Origin: JAICWP01 sp035252015
Lineage (GTDB): Bacteria > Acidobacteriota > Terriglobia > Terriglobales > Acidobacteriaceae
Assembly: GCA_035252015.1 (NCBI GenBank)
Contig: DATFDP010000262.1
Coordinates: forward strand, 1-33,698
DNA length: 33,698 bases
Reading direction: 5' to 3'
The notes beneath the pieces were generated by a model, which was not told the origin of the DNA, searched no databases, and saw only the letters and a list, made by a program, of their open reading frames with translations. The translations under genes and the position numbers were made by a program. Below are positions 15,895-23,954 of this stretch, piece after piece. The stretch's first letter is position 1. Each line of letters begins with the position of its first letter.

Positions 15895-17829
15895 ATGCGT
15901 TTGGTGAAAGCGGTTATCTTGTCGTTTCTGGTATGTTTCGCTGGCCTTGTGGCCAAAGGTGCGGAGAGTCCTGCCCTCAGCGGGGTCAGCTTCAACGTTG
16001 CCAGCGTCGTCGCCGGCAACTCCTTGCGCGGCACGGTCAGCTTGAACCGGTCGGTTCCGTTCGACGTCGTGGTGTCGCTGGCTGCCGATCCCTCTGATGG
16101 TGTATGGCTTCCTGCCACCGTCACTGTACCCGCGGGCGCCGTTTCCGCCAGCTTCACAATAAACACTCCGATGAGCAAGACAGCCGTCGGAGGAAGCGAC
16201 TCCATCATCACCATTTACGGCAATTATGGTGTGACCAGGAAGGCTTCTTTCACCATCCTGGCGCCGGTCTCATTTGACGAAATGGTGGACCGCGTGGTCG
16301 AGCGTGAGCACGCCTTTGTGACCAACATGAAGCGCTTGCACCCGCTCTTAGAAACATACATCCAGAATCTGCGCGAGGACAAAGCCCACAACGTGGTGCC
16401 GACAAACGATCACTATTTCCTGGGTCGGCTTGAGTTGGGCGGTTCGGTGCGCGATCAGCTGTTTGAAAACGAGCAGCCCGGTCTGGGACACCACTTGTTG
16501 GCGCCTTTCCGAGCGGCTTTCTCGCGGCAATTTTCGCCCCGCGGATTTGCCCAGATGGTCATGCTCGATGCCAACTTCCAGAAGAGCAATTACTACTTCA
16601 ACTTCGTGCGCCAGGAATTTCTCGGTGAGGTGCGCTGCATCGTGGTTGATGTGCAGCCCCGGGAGCACGCCCCCAAAGGTCTGTTCACCGGAAGAATATG
16701 GGTTGAGGACCGCGATTTTAACATAGTGCGTTTTAACGGCACATACACCCCACGTTCCCGGTACAGCTACTACCTGCACTTCGACAGCTGGCGCCTGAAT
16801 CTTCAGCCTGGCATGTGGCTGCCGGCGTACATCTACAGTGAGGAATCGGATGGCCATCGCAGCAGCCCGCCCTTCGGCAGCTTGTACTTTAAAGCGCAGA
16901 CGCGGTTGTGGGGCTACGACGTGGAACACCTGAAACGAACAGAAGAATTGACGCAGGTGCGGGTTGACACCGTGCGCGACCAGAGCGATTCCAGCCGCGA
17001 CACCGGGCCCGTCGAAGCCCAGCGCATCTGGGAGCGTGAAGCAGAAGACAATGCGCTTGATCACCTGCAGAACATCGGCCTTCTGGCGCCCGTCGGCGAG
17101 GTGGACGGGATTCTGCAAACTGTCATCAACAACCTCATCATTACCAATAAGCTTGATATCGTGCCCGACGTGCGCTGCCGCGTGTTGCTCACCTCTCCCC
17201 TGGAATCATTCACCATTGGACACACCATTGTGATCAGCCGCGGCTTGCTGGATGTGCTGCCGGATGAGGCCTCTCTGGCGATGATTCTGTCCCATGAGCT
17301 CAGCCACATCGTGCTTGGCCACCGCATTGACACGTCGTTTGCTTTCAATGACCGCTTCTTCTTCCCAGACCAGGACACATTTCAACGGGTGGATTTTGCC
17401 CGCAGCCAGGCGGATGAGGAAGCGGCGGATGCGAAAGCGGTCGAGTTGCTGGCCAACTCGCCCTACAAGGCCAAACTGGCCGCCGCAGGCCTTTTTCTGA
17501 AAGCCTTACAAGCCAACAAACAGAATTTACCGGGCCTGATAACCCCTCACCTGGGCAATAGCCTGGAATACGGAAAAACCGTCCGCATGTTTACCGTGGC
17601 AAACACTGCTCCGCAACTGCAGCCGCAGCGTCTGGACCAGATCGCCGCGCTGCCGCTGGGCGCGCGGATCAAAGTGGATCCCTGGAGCAATCGAGTGCAG
17701 ATGTTAAAGGCTAAGCCGGTTCATCTGCTCTCGCCTCAGGAGAAGATGCCGTTTGAGGTCACACCCTTCTTCCCCAACTTAACCCGCCTGTCCTCCCCCG
17801 TGCAGGGCGAAACGGTCGCCGCCAAGTAA
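15895..17829 (+). CDS. Exported M48 zinc metallopeptidase with N-terminal beta domains
   Basis: 644 residues. AGGAAGGA lies just before ATG 15895. After a signal peptide (about 1-22) comes an Ig-like beta domain (25-120, with VTVPAGAVSASFTINT). Next is a domain of about 200 residues resembling a LolA/outer-membrane-lipoprotein-sorting fold (GRIWVEDRDFNIVRFNG). The peptidase is C-terminal: HELSH with H467, E468 and H471, and the third zinc ligand E508 in DEEAAD. This is the M48 pattern of BepA-type periplasmic proteases, which control outer-membrane protein assembly. BepA has a TPR domain after the peptidase; here there is none and the extra domains are N-terminal. It follows the TonB-like gene by nine bases. 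A role in quality control of the operon's own outer-membrane protein is inference. Confidence 0.88.
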   Translation: MRLVKAVILSFLVCFAGLVAKGAESPALSGVSFNVASVVAGNSLRGTVSLNRSVPFDVVVSLAADPSDGVWLPATVTVPAGAVSASFTINTPMSKTAVGGSDSIITIYGNYGVTRKASFTILAPVSFDEMVDRVVEREHAFVTNMKRLHPLLETYIQNLREDKAHNVVPTNDHYFLGRLELGGSVRDQLFENEQPGLGHHLLAPFRAAFSRQFSPRGFAQMVMLDANFQKSNYYFNFVRQEFLGEVRCIVVDVQPREHAPKGLFTGRIWVEDRDFNIVRFNGTYTPRSRYSYYLHFDSWRLNLQPGMWLPAYIYSEESDGHRSSPPFGSLYFKAQTRLWGYDVEHLKRTEELTQVRVDTVRDQSDSSRDTGPVEAQRIWEREAEDNALDHLQNIGLLAPVGEVDGILQTVINNLIITNKLDIVPDVRCRVLLTSPLESFTIGHTIVISRGLLDVLPDEASLAMILSHELSHIVLGHRIDTSFAFNDRFFFPDQDTFQRVDFARSQADEEAADAKAVELLANSPYKAKLAAAGLFLKALQANKQNLPGLITPHLGNSLEYGKTVRMFTVANTAPQLQPQRLDQIAALPLGARIKVDPWSNRVQMLKAKPVHLLSPQEKMPFEVTPFFPNLTRLSSPVQGETVAAK

Positions 17830-17864
17830 CTTGGGCGGCGAACTGACTCAGCATGGGAGCAAAG

Positions 17865-19649
17865 ATGCATAGCAGAAAAATAGCAGCCGTTCTTCTTCAC
17901 CTGGTTTTGTCTCTGGCGCTGTGCGCGCTCATTGCCTGTGGTGGCGGAGGATCGTCGTCCTCCGGTCCCGGCAGCTCTGATCCGCCGCCGGCGCCAGCCC
18001 CTCCCCCCAATCCCACGCCCAGCAGCGTTCCCTCGACCACATCGCAGTACGGCCAGTGGTCCACCCTTCCTTACACCCTGCCCATCAACCCCGTCCATGC
18101 GGCTCTGCTGCACACCGGCAAGGTATTGGTTTTGGCCGGCTCGGGAAACGACCCCAAGAACGCCTTTCCCATCAATACAAATCCAGACTACGAAGCAGCC
18201 GTCTGGGATCCCCAGGCGGGCAAGATCACCACTCAACGCGTGAGCTGGGATATGTTCTGCAATGGCATGTCGCTCATGCAGGACGGAAGGGTCTTGATCA
18301 ATGGCGGCACTGCCTCTTACGGCTCCCTGGCAGTCGTGGGCGGGGCCTCGGACACACCTTTTACAGGTTTGCCTAATTCCGCAATTTTCGATCCTGCCAC
18401 CGAGACGTTTTCCGTGGCCGACGGTCCCAATTCAGGCAACACCGCGCATGGCCGCTGGTACCCCACGGTCACGGAACTGGGCGACGGGCGCATGATGACC
18501 ACCTCCGGCCTGGACGAGAACGGAAACGTAAACAATACCAGCGAAATCTATACCCCGGGGCAGGGCTGGGGTGCTGAAATTCCCGGCAATCCCACCGGCA
18601 TTACTGATCCCACTTTCACCTTTGGATTCCCGCTTTATCCCCGCATGCATCTGCTGCCCAGCGGGCAGGTTTTCTATTCCGCTCCCTCGTCGGCCACGCT
18701 GGTGTTCGACCCCAGCAAGCAGACTTGGGCCCTGCTTGCCTGGACAATTTACGGTGGTCCGGTGGCCGAGCGGACCTATGGTTCCTCTGTATTGCTGCCC
18801 CTCACTCCGGCCAACAACTACGATCCAAAAGTAATGATTTTGGGCGGGGATAACCCTGCCACCAGCACCACCGAAATCATTGATCTGGGGCAAACGTCTC
18901 CTGCCTGGCAGCAAGGACCCCCCATGGCCGAGCCGCGCGTGGAAATGGAAGCCACCCTCCTGCCCAGCGGCAAGGTACTGATCTCAGCTGGTTCGGCTGC
19001 CGACGAGGATCCGAACACCGCCAGTTTGAAGGCGGAGCTGTACGATCCAGCCACAAATAGCTTTTCCTCCGCTGGCGCCAATACCATTCCAAGGCTCTAT
19101 CACAACGTGCAACTGTTATTGCCGGACGGCACTGTCTTTCTTGCCGGTGGCAATCCTCAACAGGGCGTCTATGAGAACCGCATCGAACTTTATAAGCCCG
19201 CATACCTGTTTAACCCGGACGGCAGTCCGGCAACACGCCCGGTAATTAACTCTGCTCCTGCCTCCGTGGCTTATGCCAGTTCATTCAATGTGCAGACTGC
19301 CAGCGTCGATATCGCTTCGATAATCCTCATGAAGGCTGGATCCGTGACTCACTCCTTCGATATGGATCAGCGTTTCGTCGGCCTGACCTTTACGGCGGCG
19401 AGCGGCGGCTACTCGGTGAACGTGCCCAGCAACTCCAATCTGCTTCCACCTGGTTACTACATGCTCTTCCTCGTGAACAAAGCGGGAGTGCCCTCCATCG
19501 CTAAATTCGTTCAGGTCAGCGGAACCGTGACTGCGGTTGCTGCAATCTCCTACAAAGCCCGAACCACGGTGCCGCCTTATGCTGTCTTCCGGCGGCAGCA
19601 CGTGACCGAGTCACCGCTGAGAATGCGTAACATGATGCACATTCACTGA
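17865..19649 (+). CDS. Copper-radical oxidase (galactose/glyoxal oxidase-like) lipoprotein
   Basis: 594 residues from ATG 17865, preferred over ATG 17853 because GGGAG sits six bases before it. A lipoprotein signal (LIA-C) and a Ser/Pro linker precede a seven-bladed Kelch-type propeller with repeated GGT/GG blade ends. All residues of the mononuclear copper/Tyr-Cys site appear. C132 (DMFCNGMSL) and Y199 (GRWYPTVTEL) would form the cross-linked radical cofactor. Y412-H413 (PRLYHNVQLLLPDG) and H496 (THSFDMDQR) would bind copper. A DUF1929-type Ig domain ends the protein. The family oxidises primary alcohols or aldehydes to the next level with release of hydrogen peroxide. In Streptomyces the related GlxA acts with the glycan synthase CslA. 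Placement 35 bases after the M48 gene in a GT2-containing operon suggests a similar glycan role (inference). Confidence 0.88.
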   Translation: MHSRKIAAVLLHLVLSLALCALIACGGGGSSSSGPGSSDPPPAPAPPPNPTPSSVPSTTSQYGQWSTLPYTLPINPVHAALLHTGKVLVLAGSGNDPKNAFPINTNPDYEAAVWDPQAGKITTQRVSWDMFCNGMSLMQDGRVLINGGTASYGSLAVVGGASDTPFTGLPNSAIFDPATETFSVADGPNSGNTAHGRWYPTVTELGDGRMMTTSGLDENGNVNNTSEIYTPGQGWGAEIPGNPTGITDPTFTFGFPLYPRMHLLPSGQVFYSAPSSATLVFDPSKQTWALLAWTIYGGPVAERTYGSSVLLPLTPANNYDPKVMILGGDNPATSTTEIIDLGQTSPAWQQGPPMAEPRVEMEATLLPSGKVLISAGSAADEDPNTASLKAELYDPATNSFSSAGANTIPRLYHNVQLLLPDGTVFLAGGNPQQGVYENRIELYKPAYLFNPDGSPATRPVINSAPASVAYASSFNVQTASVDIASIILMKAGSVTHSFDMDQRFVGLTFTAASGGYSVNVPSNSNLLPPGYYMLFLVNKAGVPSIAKFVQVSGTVTAVAAISYKARTTVPPYAVFRRQHVTESPLRMRNMMHIH

Positions 19650-19823
19650 GAGTTGGCACCCAGGCATGCCGAAGCATAAACCTTTGCCGCTGAGCTCGGC
19701 TCACACCGGGCGTGGCATGCTCCCCGCATCTACCGAAAGACGCATGCCTGCGGCACCGTTGTTTGCCCGTTCCGCGCTCATCTAAAAAAAATTTTTACTT
19801 CCCAGCCTCAGCCGTTCTGTCCT

Positions 19824-19864
19824 GATCCCGCAGAACCCGCACTCCTGGCCGGTTCTGCCGGATC
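19824..19864. repeat. Long imperfect inverted repeat (hairpin)
   Basis: Arms GATCCCGCAGAACC (19824-19837) and GGTTCTGCCGGATC (19851-19864) pair at 13 of 14 positions around a 13-base loop. There is no T-run, so it is not a classical terminator. Confidence 0.6.
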
Positions 19865-20043
19865 GCTCGGTTTAGCGGCTCAAGCCATTGAGAAACTTGG
19901 CTATTGCTAAAAATCCTCTCCCATCCCTGGAAGCTTCCCCGGCTCTCCACTTCTCTTCCTCCCGGACTACGCTAAGGCACTGCCCTAGAAGCAGCTAGTG
20001 TCTTTAACCGAGGGTAATTTCCTCTCAGCACGCGTTTAATGAA

Positions 20044-20072
20044 GGCCATCTGGCCGAGAGCCAAGGCTTTTT
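20044..20072 (+). terminator. Terminator-like element upstream of GH16
   Basis: GGCC-ATCT-GGCC, then AGCC-AA-GGC followed by TTTTTG. The second stem is too tight to fold well on its own, so this is a weak call. Confidence 0.25.
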
Positions 20073-20263
20073 GTTGCATACGGCTCGTAACAATTCTTGC
20101 TGTTCTGCTTTAACACAAGCTTTTCCGCCTAGTTCTACTACTCGGAGCACCTGCCTTCGCACCGAGGCGCCACGAAAACCAGAAGTTAATCCTAGGGCCA
20201 AAAAAGAAGTTCACCTTCAACAACTGTCTTCCCGGCCTTACCCGTCGGGGAAAAGGAGAATCA

Positions 20264-21013
20264 ATGAAGTTGTTGCTAATGCTTCTCACTTTGTCGGCCT
20301 TCGCCAGCGGTTCTGGTTTTTCTGACAACTTTAGTACAGGAAAGCTCAACTCCAGCCTATGGACCATCGATACGGGCACAGCACCAGGCGGCAACGGCAC
20401 AAATAGCTCTACATTTTCATCGTCTCACGTAAGTTTGTCACAAGGGGTGCTGGCGCTGAAGCTCACCCAGAACTTGGGCACGAATGGCGTAATTCAGAGC
20501 GTCGGCGCTGAGGTGCGTTCCCTCGCCTTATATGGCTATGGGACGTACTCATGGACGATGCGCACGGCATCCACCGCAACCTGCCCCACTTGCATTGGCG
20601 CCCCTGTATCCGGCCAGACCTCTGCTGGTTTCCTGTATGTGAACAAATCACAGACCGAAATAGATTTTGAGGTGGAAGGCGGCGACGATTTCTACGGCGT
20701 CAAGAATGGGGGAGACCTTAATACCGTCTGGATGACGAACTGGTTGTGGACAAGCGCCAAACAGTGGTCATCCTCTAAGTTGCTTGCACCCGATGCCAAT
20801 TTCCACACCTACAAATTTGTGTGGACGAGTTCTTCAATTTCCTTCTACATTGACGGCCACCTTATGTCTGTTCACACGCAGCACATCCCCAGTGCAAAGG
20901 CCTACATCCTTATGAACTTGTGGGGTACGAACAACATCTGGTGGGGCGGCTACAAGACATTAGGGGCAACACGCTACCTGTACATTAAAAACTTCACTTT
21001 TACTGCACAATAG
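20264..21013 (+). CDS. Secreted GH16-family glycoside hydrolase
   Basis: 249 residues. AAAAGGAGAATCA before ATG 20264 is an excellent ribosome site. The signal peptide (MKLLLMLLTLSAFASGSG) leads into a single concanavalin-fold catalytic domain. It shows FSDNFSTGKLNSSLW, then the family signature TEIDFEVEG with nucleophile E132, D134 and acid/base E136, and later FHTYKFVWTSSSISFYIDG and ILMNLWGT. These are GH16 hallmarks (laminarinase, lichenase, agarase and related). The enzyme should cut internal beta-1,3 or beta-1,3/1,4 bonds in an extracellular glycan; the exact bond cannot be read. It lies in the same direction as the oxidase operon but 614 bases away, so it probably has its own promoter. 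Trimming the polymer made by the upstream GT2 is an inference. Confidence 0.88.
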   Translation: MKLLLMLLTLSAFASGSGFSDNFSTGKLNSSLWTIDTGTAPGGNGTNSSTFSSSHVSLSQGVLALKLTQNLGTNGVIQSVGAEVRSLALYGYGTYSWTMRTASTATCPTCIGAPVSGQTSAGFLYVNKSQTEIDFEVEGGDDFYGVKNGGDLNTVWMTNWLWTSAKQWSSSKLLAPDANFHTYKFVWTSSSISFYIDGHLMSVHTQHIPSAKAYILMNLWGTNNIWWGGYKTLGATRYLYIKNFTFTAQ

Positions 21014-21051
21014 CAATGATCGGTAAGTGTTCGCATTAGGCCGAGCAAGTT

Positions 21052-21477
21052 TCAAAAGAAAAACTGGCGCGAAATCCAGCTCTTGCACTGATACCAGTGG
21101 CCCTCCAGTTTACGGAACGGTTCGCCCTGTCTGGCACGCTGCTCCAGGGTGATAACGGTTTCAAACCTGGGCACGTCGGCATTGGCGATCCGATCGCACA
21201 CCGGATGCATCAGCCAGATCCCCGCCAGGGCCACTGTCAGAATCACAACTGTGCGCAGGCGCAGCAGGATTCGGTTCAGGACAGTTCCGAGGGTGATCAG
21301 TAGCAGGCCGGGAATCCAGAAAGCAATGACGTATGCCCCGTCGCGGCCGGGGGACGAGTGGGTGCTGCTCCCGAGCGGCAACACGAGCAGAACTATGCCT
21401 ACCAGGACAAGGAGAATTCCGGCACCCCTTCCGAGCCTGAACCACCCCTTCGGTTGTGCTGCTGCAGGCGAACTCAT
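21052..21477 (-). CDS. Small membrane protein, unknown function
   Basis: 141 residues from ATG 21477, with a modest AGGT ribosome site. Three hydrophobic helices are visible: GILLVLVGIVLLVLPLG (about 20-36), YVIAFWIPGLLLITLGTVL (49-67) and VVILTVALAGIWLM (77-90). A basic, soluble C-terminal tail of about 50 residues contains E-Q-R-A-R and ends in aromatic residues. I do not recognise a family. It is the last gene of the minus-strand run after the two SMR-like genes, but a 128-base gap makes co-transcription uncertain. Confidence 0.6.
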   Translation of the reverse strand: MSSPAAAQPKGWFRLGRGAGILLVLVGIVLLVLPLGSSTHSSPGRDGAYVIAFWIPGLLLITLGTVLNRILLRLRTVVILTVALAGIWLMHPVCDRIANADVPRFETVITLEQRARQGEPFRKLEGHWYQCKSWISRQFFF

Positions 21478-21605
21478 GGTGACCTGCGCTAATTGTACGA
21501 GAGTCTATGCCTATGGTGTCTCCGCGCCAACCGATAGCTTAAGCGCACAACCGGCTTCATCCTAGCGCCCAAAAGCCGCGTTTCAGCGTGAAATCCCAGG
21601 CCGCA

Positions 21606-21986
21606 CTAGATGGCCACCAGGGCGACGCCGCCAGCCACCAGCAGGGCGGCAATCCAGCGCCGGTGGTCAACACGCTCGTGCAGGAAGATGCGAGCTGCCA
21701 CGGCGTTGGCGATGAAGGTGAGGGAAGCGGAAGCAGGCGCCACCAGGCTGACATCCTCCCAGGAAAGCGCCATCAGCAGGCTGTAGAAGGCGAACGTCAT
21801 GGCTAGAAGGCCGAACAGGAAATTGGGAGTCGTCACCACCCGGCCAATCACATGCAGCAACCCGCACCGCCGCCGCAATTCGCCCAGGTCGCCGATCTGC
21901 TTCATGGCATGGGAAAGCAGCACGTCGCCGGTAGTGGAGGCGAGCACGATGGCAGCAATGGATAACCAAGCGTATAGATCTCTCAC
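21606..21986 (-). CDS. SMR-like four-helix transporter subunit (second of pair)
   Basis: 126 residues from GTG 21986, chosen because GGAG lies eight bases before it and the extended frame to 22052 adds only a polar tail overlapping the previous gene. Four helices: LSIAAIVLASTTGDVLLS; FLFGLLAMTFAFYSLLMAL; VSLVAPASASLTFIANAVAA; and RRWIAALLVAGGVALVAI. It shares the motif TGDVLLSHAMKQIG with its neighbour (SGDALLSRGMKEVG). By eye, the position of EmrE's coupling Glu14 is not acidic, as in the ArnE/ArnF lipid-flippase pair. It begins 16 bases after the stop of the partner gene. A heterodimeric lipid-linked substrate flippase is more likely than drug efflux (inference). Confidence 0.78.
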   Translation of the reverse strand: MRDLYAWLSIAAIVLASTTGDVLLSHAMKQIGDLGELRRRCGLLHVIGRVVTTPNFLFGLLAMTFAFYSLLMALSWEDVSLVAPASASLTFIANAVAARIFLHERVDHRRWIAALLVAGGVALVAI

Positions 21987-22002
21987 GAAATCTTCTCCGT
22001 TC

Positions 22003-22434
22003 TCACACTCCACCTCGCGATAGCACTTCCGGCTGGCGTGCCTCTTGGCCATGCGGGTGATGGGTCAGCGCGGGCCCCTGGGCCACGAATCCGACTCCGG
22101 CAGCGATGAGTACAATGCCTAGCCACCGCGTGGCGGTAACGTTTTCATGCAGCAGAAATTTGGCCATGAAAGCCAGCAGGACATAACCGATAGAGGTGGC
22201 GGGCAGCACGTAAGTCAAATCCGCCCAGGAAAGCGCGGTCATGTAGGCAGCGAAGAAAGCAATGAGCAGCAACACGCCCAACGCTACCCAGGGATGGGCC
22301 ACCGCGAAAATGATTTGATGCCAGCGATTGAGGGGGACCTCACCCACTTCCTTCATGCCGCGTGAAAGAAGGGCGTCGCCAGAGGATCCGAAAATGACGA
22401 CTCCCAGCAGGACCAGGTACTTACGCAGGTTCAC
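22003..22434 (-). CDS. SMR-like four-helix transporter subunit (first of pair)
   Basis: 143 residues from GTG 22434. Its ribosome site TAGGA includes the TAG stop of hpnJ, so translation is coupled. Four helices: YLVLLGVVIFGSSGDALLS; PWVALGVLLLIAFFAAYMTAL; YVLPATSIGYVLLAFMA; and WLGIVLIAAGVGFVAQ. A His-rich C-terminal tail of about 25 residues follows. It is a paralogue of the next gene and belongs to the drug/metabolite (EamA/SMR) superfamily in half-size form. Two such subunits encoded side by side resemble ArnE/ArnF, which flip an amino-sugar-loaded undecaprenyl lipid. Linkage to hpnJ suggests a hopanoid or its sugar-lipid precursor as the substrate (inference). Confidence 0.8.
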   Translation of the reverse strand: MNLRKYLVLLGVVIFGSSGDALLSRGMKEVGEVPLNRWHQIIFAVAHPWVALGVLLLIAFFAAYMTALSWADLTYVLPATSIGYVLLAFMAKFLLHENVTATRWLGIVLIAAGVGFVAQGPALTHHPHGQEARQPEVLSRGGV

Positions 22435-22442
22435 GCGCGATC

Positions 22443-23954
22443 CTAGGCGTTGGCCGGCTCCACTGCTTCTGTTTCCTCGGGCTGCGACTCGCCGGCCACC
22501 GGGGGAATCGGACCCGGCTTGCTGCGCTGCTCCCGTACCCAGCGTTGGCGTTGCGAGCGCAGCTTGAGGAAGGTTTTTGCTTCCTTGTAGAGTCGCTTGC
22601 GCTCCGAGGAGCTGAACACCGCTTTCTTGATGATGCGGAAGACGGCCCGCGGCCGGAAGTAATACTCGTCGTAAAAGGTGTGAACGGATTCCAGAATTTC
22701 CTCGCTCGAGAGTCCGGGATATTCGATATGGGCGAGTTGGTGGCCGCCTTCGTCCACCATTTTCCGGTTGGACATAAAACCGTTTTTCACCGCGTAATCA
22801 AAAAGCTCGGTCCCAGGATAGGCGTGGGCCACCGAAACCTGAATCGTTTCCACATCCAGTTCCTTGGCGAACTTGATGGTGTTTTGCACGGTCTCGCGGG
22901 TCTCACCCGGCAGGCCCACAATGAAATCCCCGTGAATCACCAGGCCCAGCTTGCGGCAATCCTTGGTGAACTGGCGAGCTCGTTCCACAGTGGCGCCCTT
23001 CTTGATGTTCTTCAGGATCTGGGCATCGCCGGATTCATAACCCACAATCAGAAGTCGGCAGCCGGCCTCGCGCATCGCTTTCAGGGTCTCGTAGTCGGTG
23101 GTGACGCGGGAGGTGCAGGACCAGGTGAGGCCCAGCGGCTTCAGCTTCTGGCAAAGCTCGATGGTGCGCGCCTTCTGCAGGTTAAAGGTGTCGTCGTCGA
23201 AGAAAAATTCCTTCACCCACGGCCAATACTCCTTGGCCTTCGCCATCTCGGCGGCAACCTTATCGGCGGAGCGCTTGCGCCACGGATGGCCGCTCAGGGT
23301 CTGCGGCCACAAGCAGAAGGTACACTGCGCCGGGCAGCCGCGCGTGGTGTAAAGCGATACAAAGGGGTGCAGCAGGAAGGGCACATTGTAATTGCGCACA
23401 TCCAAGTCACGTTTGTAAACGTCGGTGACGTCGGGCAAAACGTCCAGATCGGTAATCTGCGGCCGGTCCGGGTTATGCACCACGGCGCCATTCTTGCGGT
23501 AGGAGATACCAAGAATCTCCTGCAGCGGCTTGCCCTGAGCGAACTCCACAACTGCGTAATCGAATTCCTTGCGGGCAACGAAATCTATGGCCTCGCAATC
23601 GCGCAGCGAGCGTTCCGGCAGCACCGACACATGGGGCCCAACAAAACATATCTTGATATGGGGATTGGCCGCCTTGATCGCCTCCACCAGCCGGATATCG
23701 CCCGGAAACCCGGGTGTGCTGGTGAACAGCACCAGGAATTCGTATCCCTTGGCGATGTTGATGGTCTCCTCGGCGGAGATATGGTGGGGCGGCGCGTCCA
23801 GCAGCCGCGAACCTTCCAGCATGCCCGCCGGGTATGCCAACCACACGGGGTACCAGTAGGATTCGATTTCGCGAGTCGCCGGCCAACGGGACCCGGCTCC
23901 TCCGTCAAAATTTTCGAAAGAGGGCGGGTTCAAAAACAAAGTTTTCAGAGGCAT
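22443..23954 (-). CDS. hpnJ: Hopanoid biosynthesis radical SAM protein HpnJ
   Basis: 503 residues from ATG 23954, where the family's standard N-terminus M.LKTLFLNPPSFENFDGG begins; longer frames to 24071 add an unrelated tail. The N-terminal half is a B12-binding-like Rossmann domain (SRLLDAPPHHISAEET, KICFVGPHVSVLPE, EFDYAVVE). The radical SAM cluster motif is CxxxCxxC at C207, C211 and C214 (TTRGCPAQCTFCLWPQT), followed by KEFFFDDDTF, VGYESGDAQILKNIKKG and DFIVGLPGET. In bacteria with the hpnIJK set, HpnJ is needed to turn bacteriohopanetetrol-linked glucosamine into the cyclitol ether by ring contraction. hpnI and hpnK are not in the window. No ribosome site is evident. The next two genes follow by 8 and 16 bases, so this is an operon. 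Confidence 0.92.
   Translation of the reverse strand: MPLKTLFLNPPSFENFDGGAGSRWPATREIESYWYPVWLAYPAGMLEGSRLLDAPPHHISAEETINIAKGYEFLVLFTSTPGFPGDIRLVEAIKAANPHIKICFVGPHVSVLPERSLRDCEAIDFVARKEFDYAVVEFAQGKPLQEILGISYRKNGAVVHNPDRPQITDLDVLPDVTDVYKRDLDVRNYNVPFLLHPFVSLYTTRGCPAQCTFCLWPQTLSGHPWRKRSADKVAAEMAKAKEYWPWVKEFFFDDDTFNLQKARTIELCQKLKPLGLTWSCTSRVTTDYETLKAMREAGCRLLIVGYESGDAQILKNIKKGATVERARQFTKDCRKLGLVIHGDFIVGLPGETRETVQNTIKFAKELDVETIQVSVAHAYPGTELFDYAVKNGFMSNRKMVDEGGHQLAHIEYPGLSSEEILESVHTFYDEYYFRPRAVFRIIKKAVFSSSERKRLYKEAKTFLKLRSQRQRWVREQRSKPGPIPPVAGESQPEETEAVEPANA

Larger units (their letters stand above)
19650..20263. other. 614-base intergenic region before the GH16 gene
   Basis: No credible gene. It holds GGCATGC ... 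GCATGCC (arms 19714-19720 and 19743-19749), an A8T5 run near 19784-19796, the long hairpin at 19824-19864, a weaker repeat TTTAGC ... GCTAAA (about 19871-19910), and a terminator-like element near 20044-20072. The length and structure suggest an untranslated leader or small RNA for the GH16 gene, but I recognise no known class and no clear promoter. Confidence 0.5.

Noticed and set aside
19650..20263. c-di-GMP (GEMM) riboswitch ahead of GH16
   Set aside because: I looked for its conserved core segments in this leader and did not find them.
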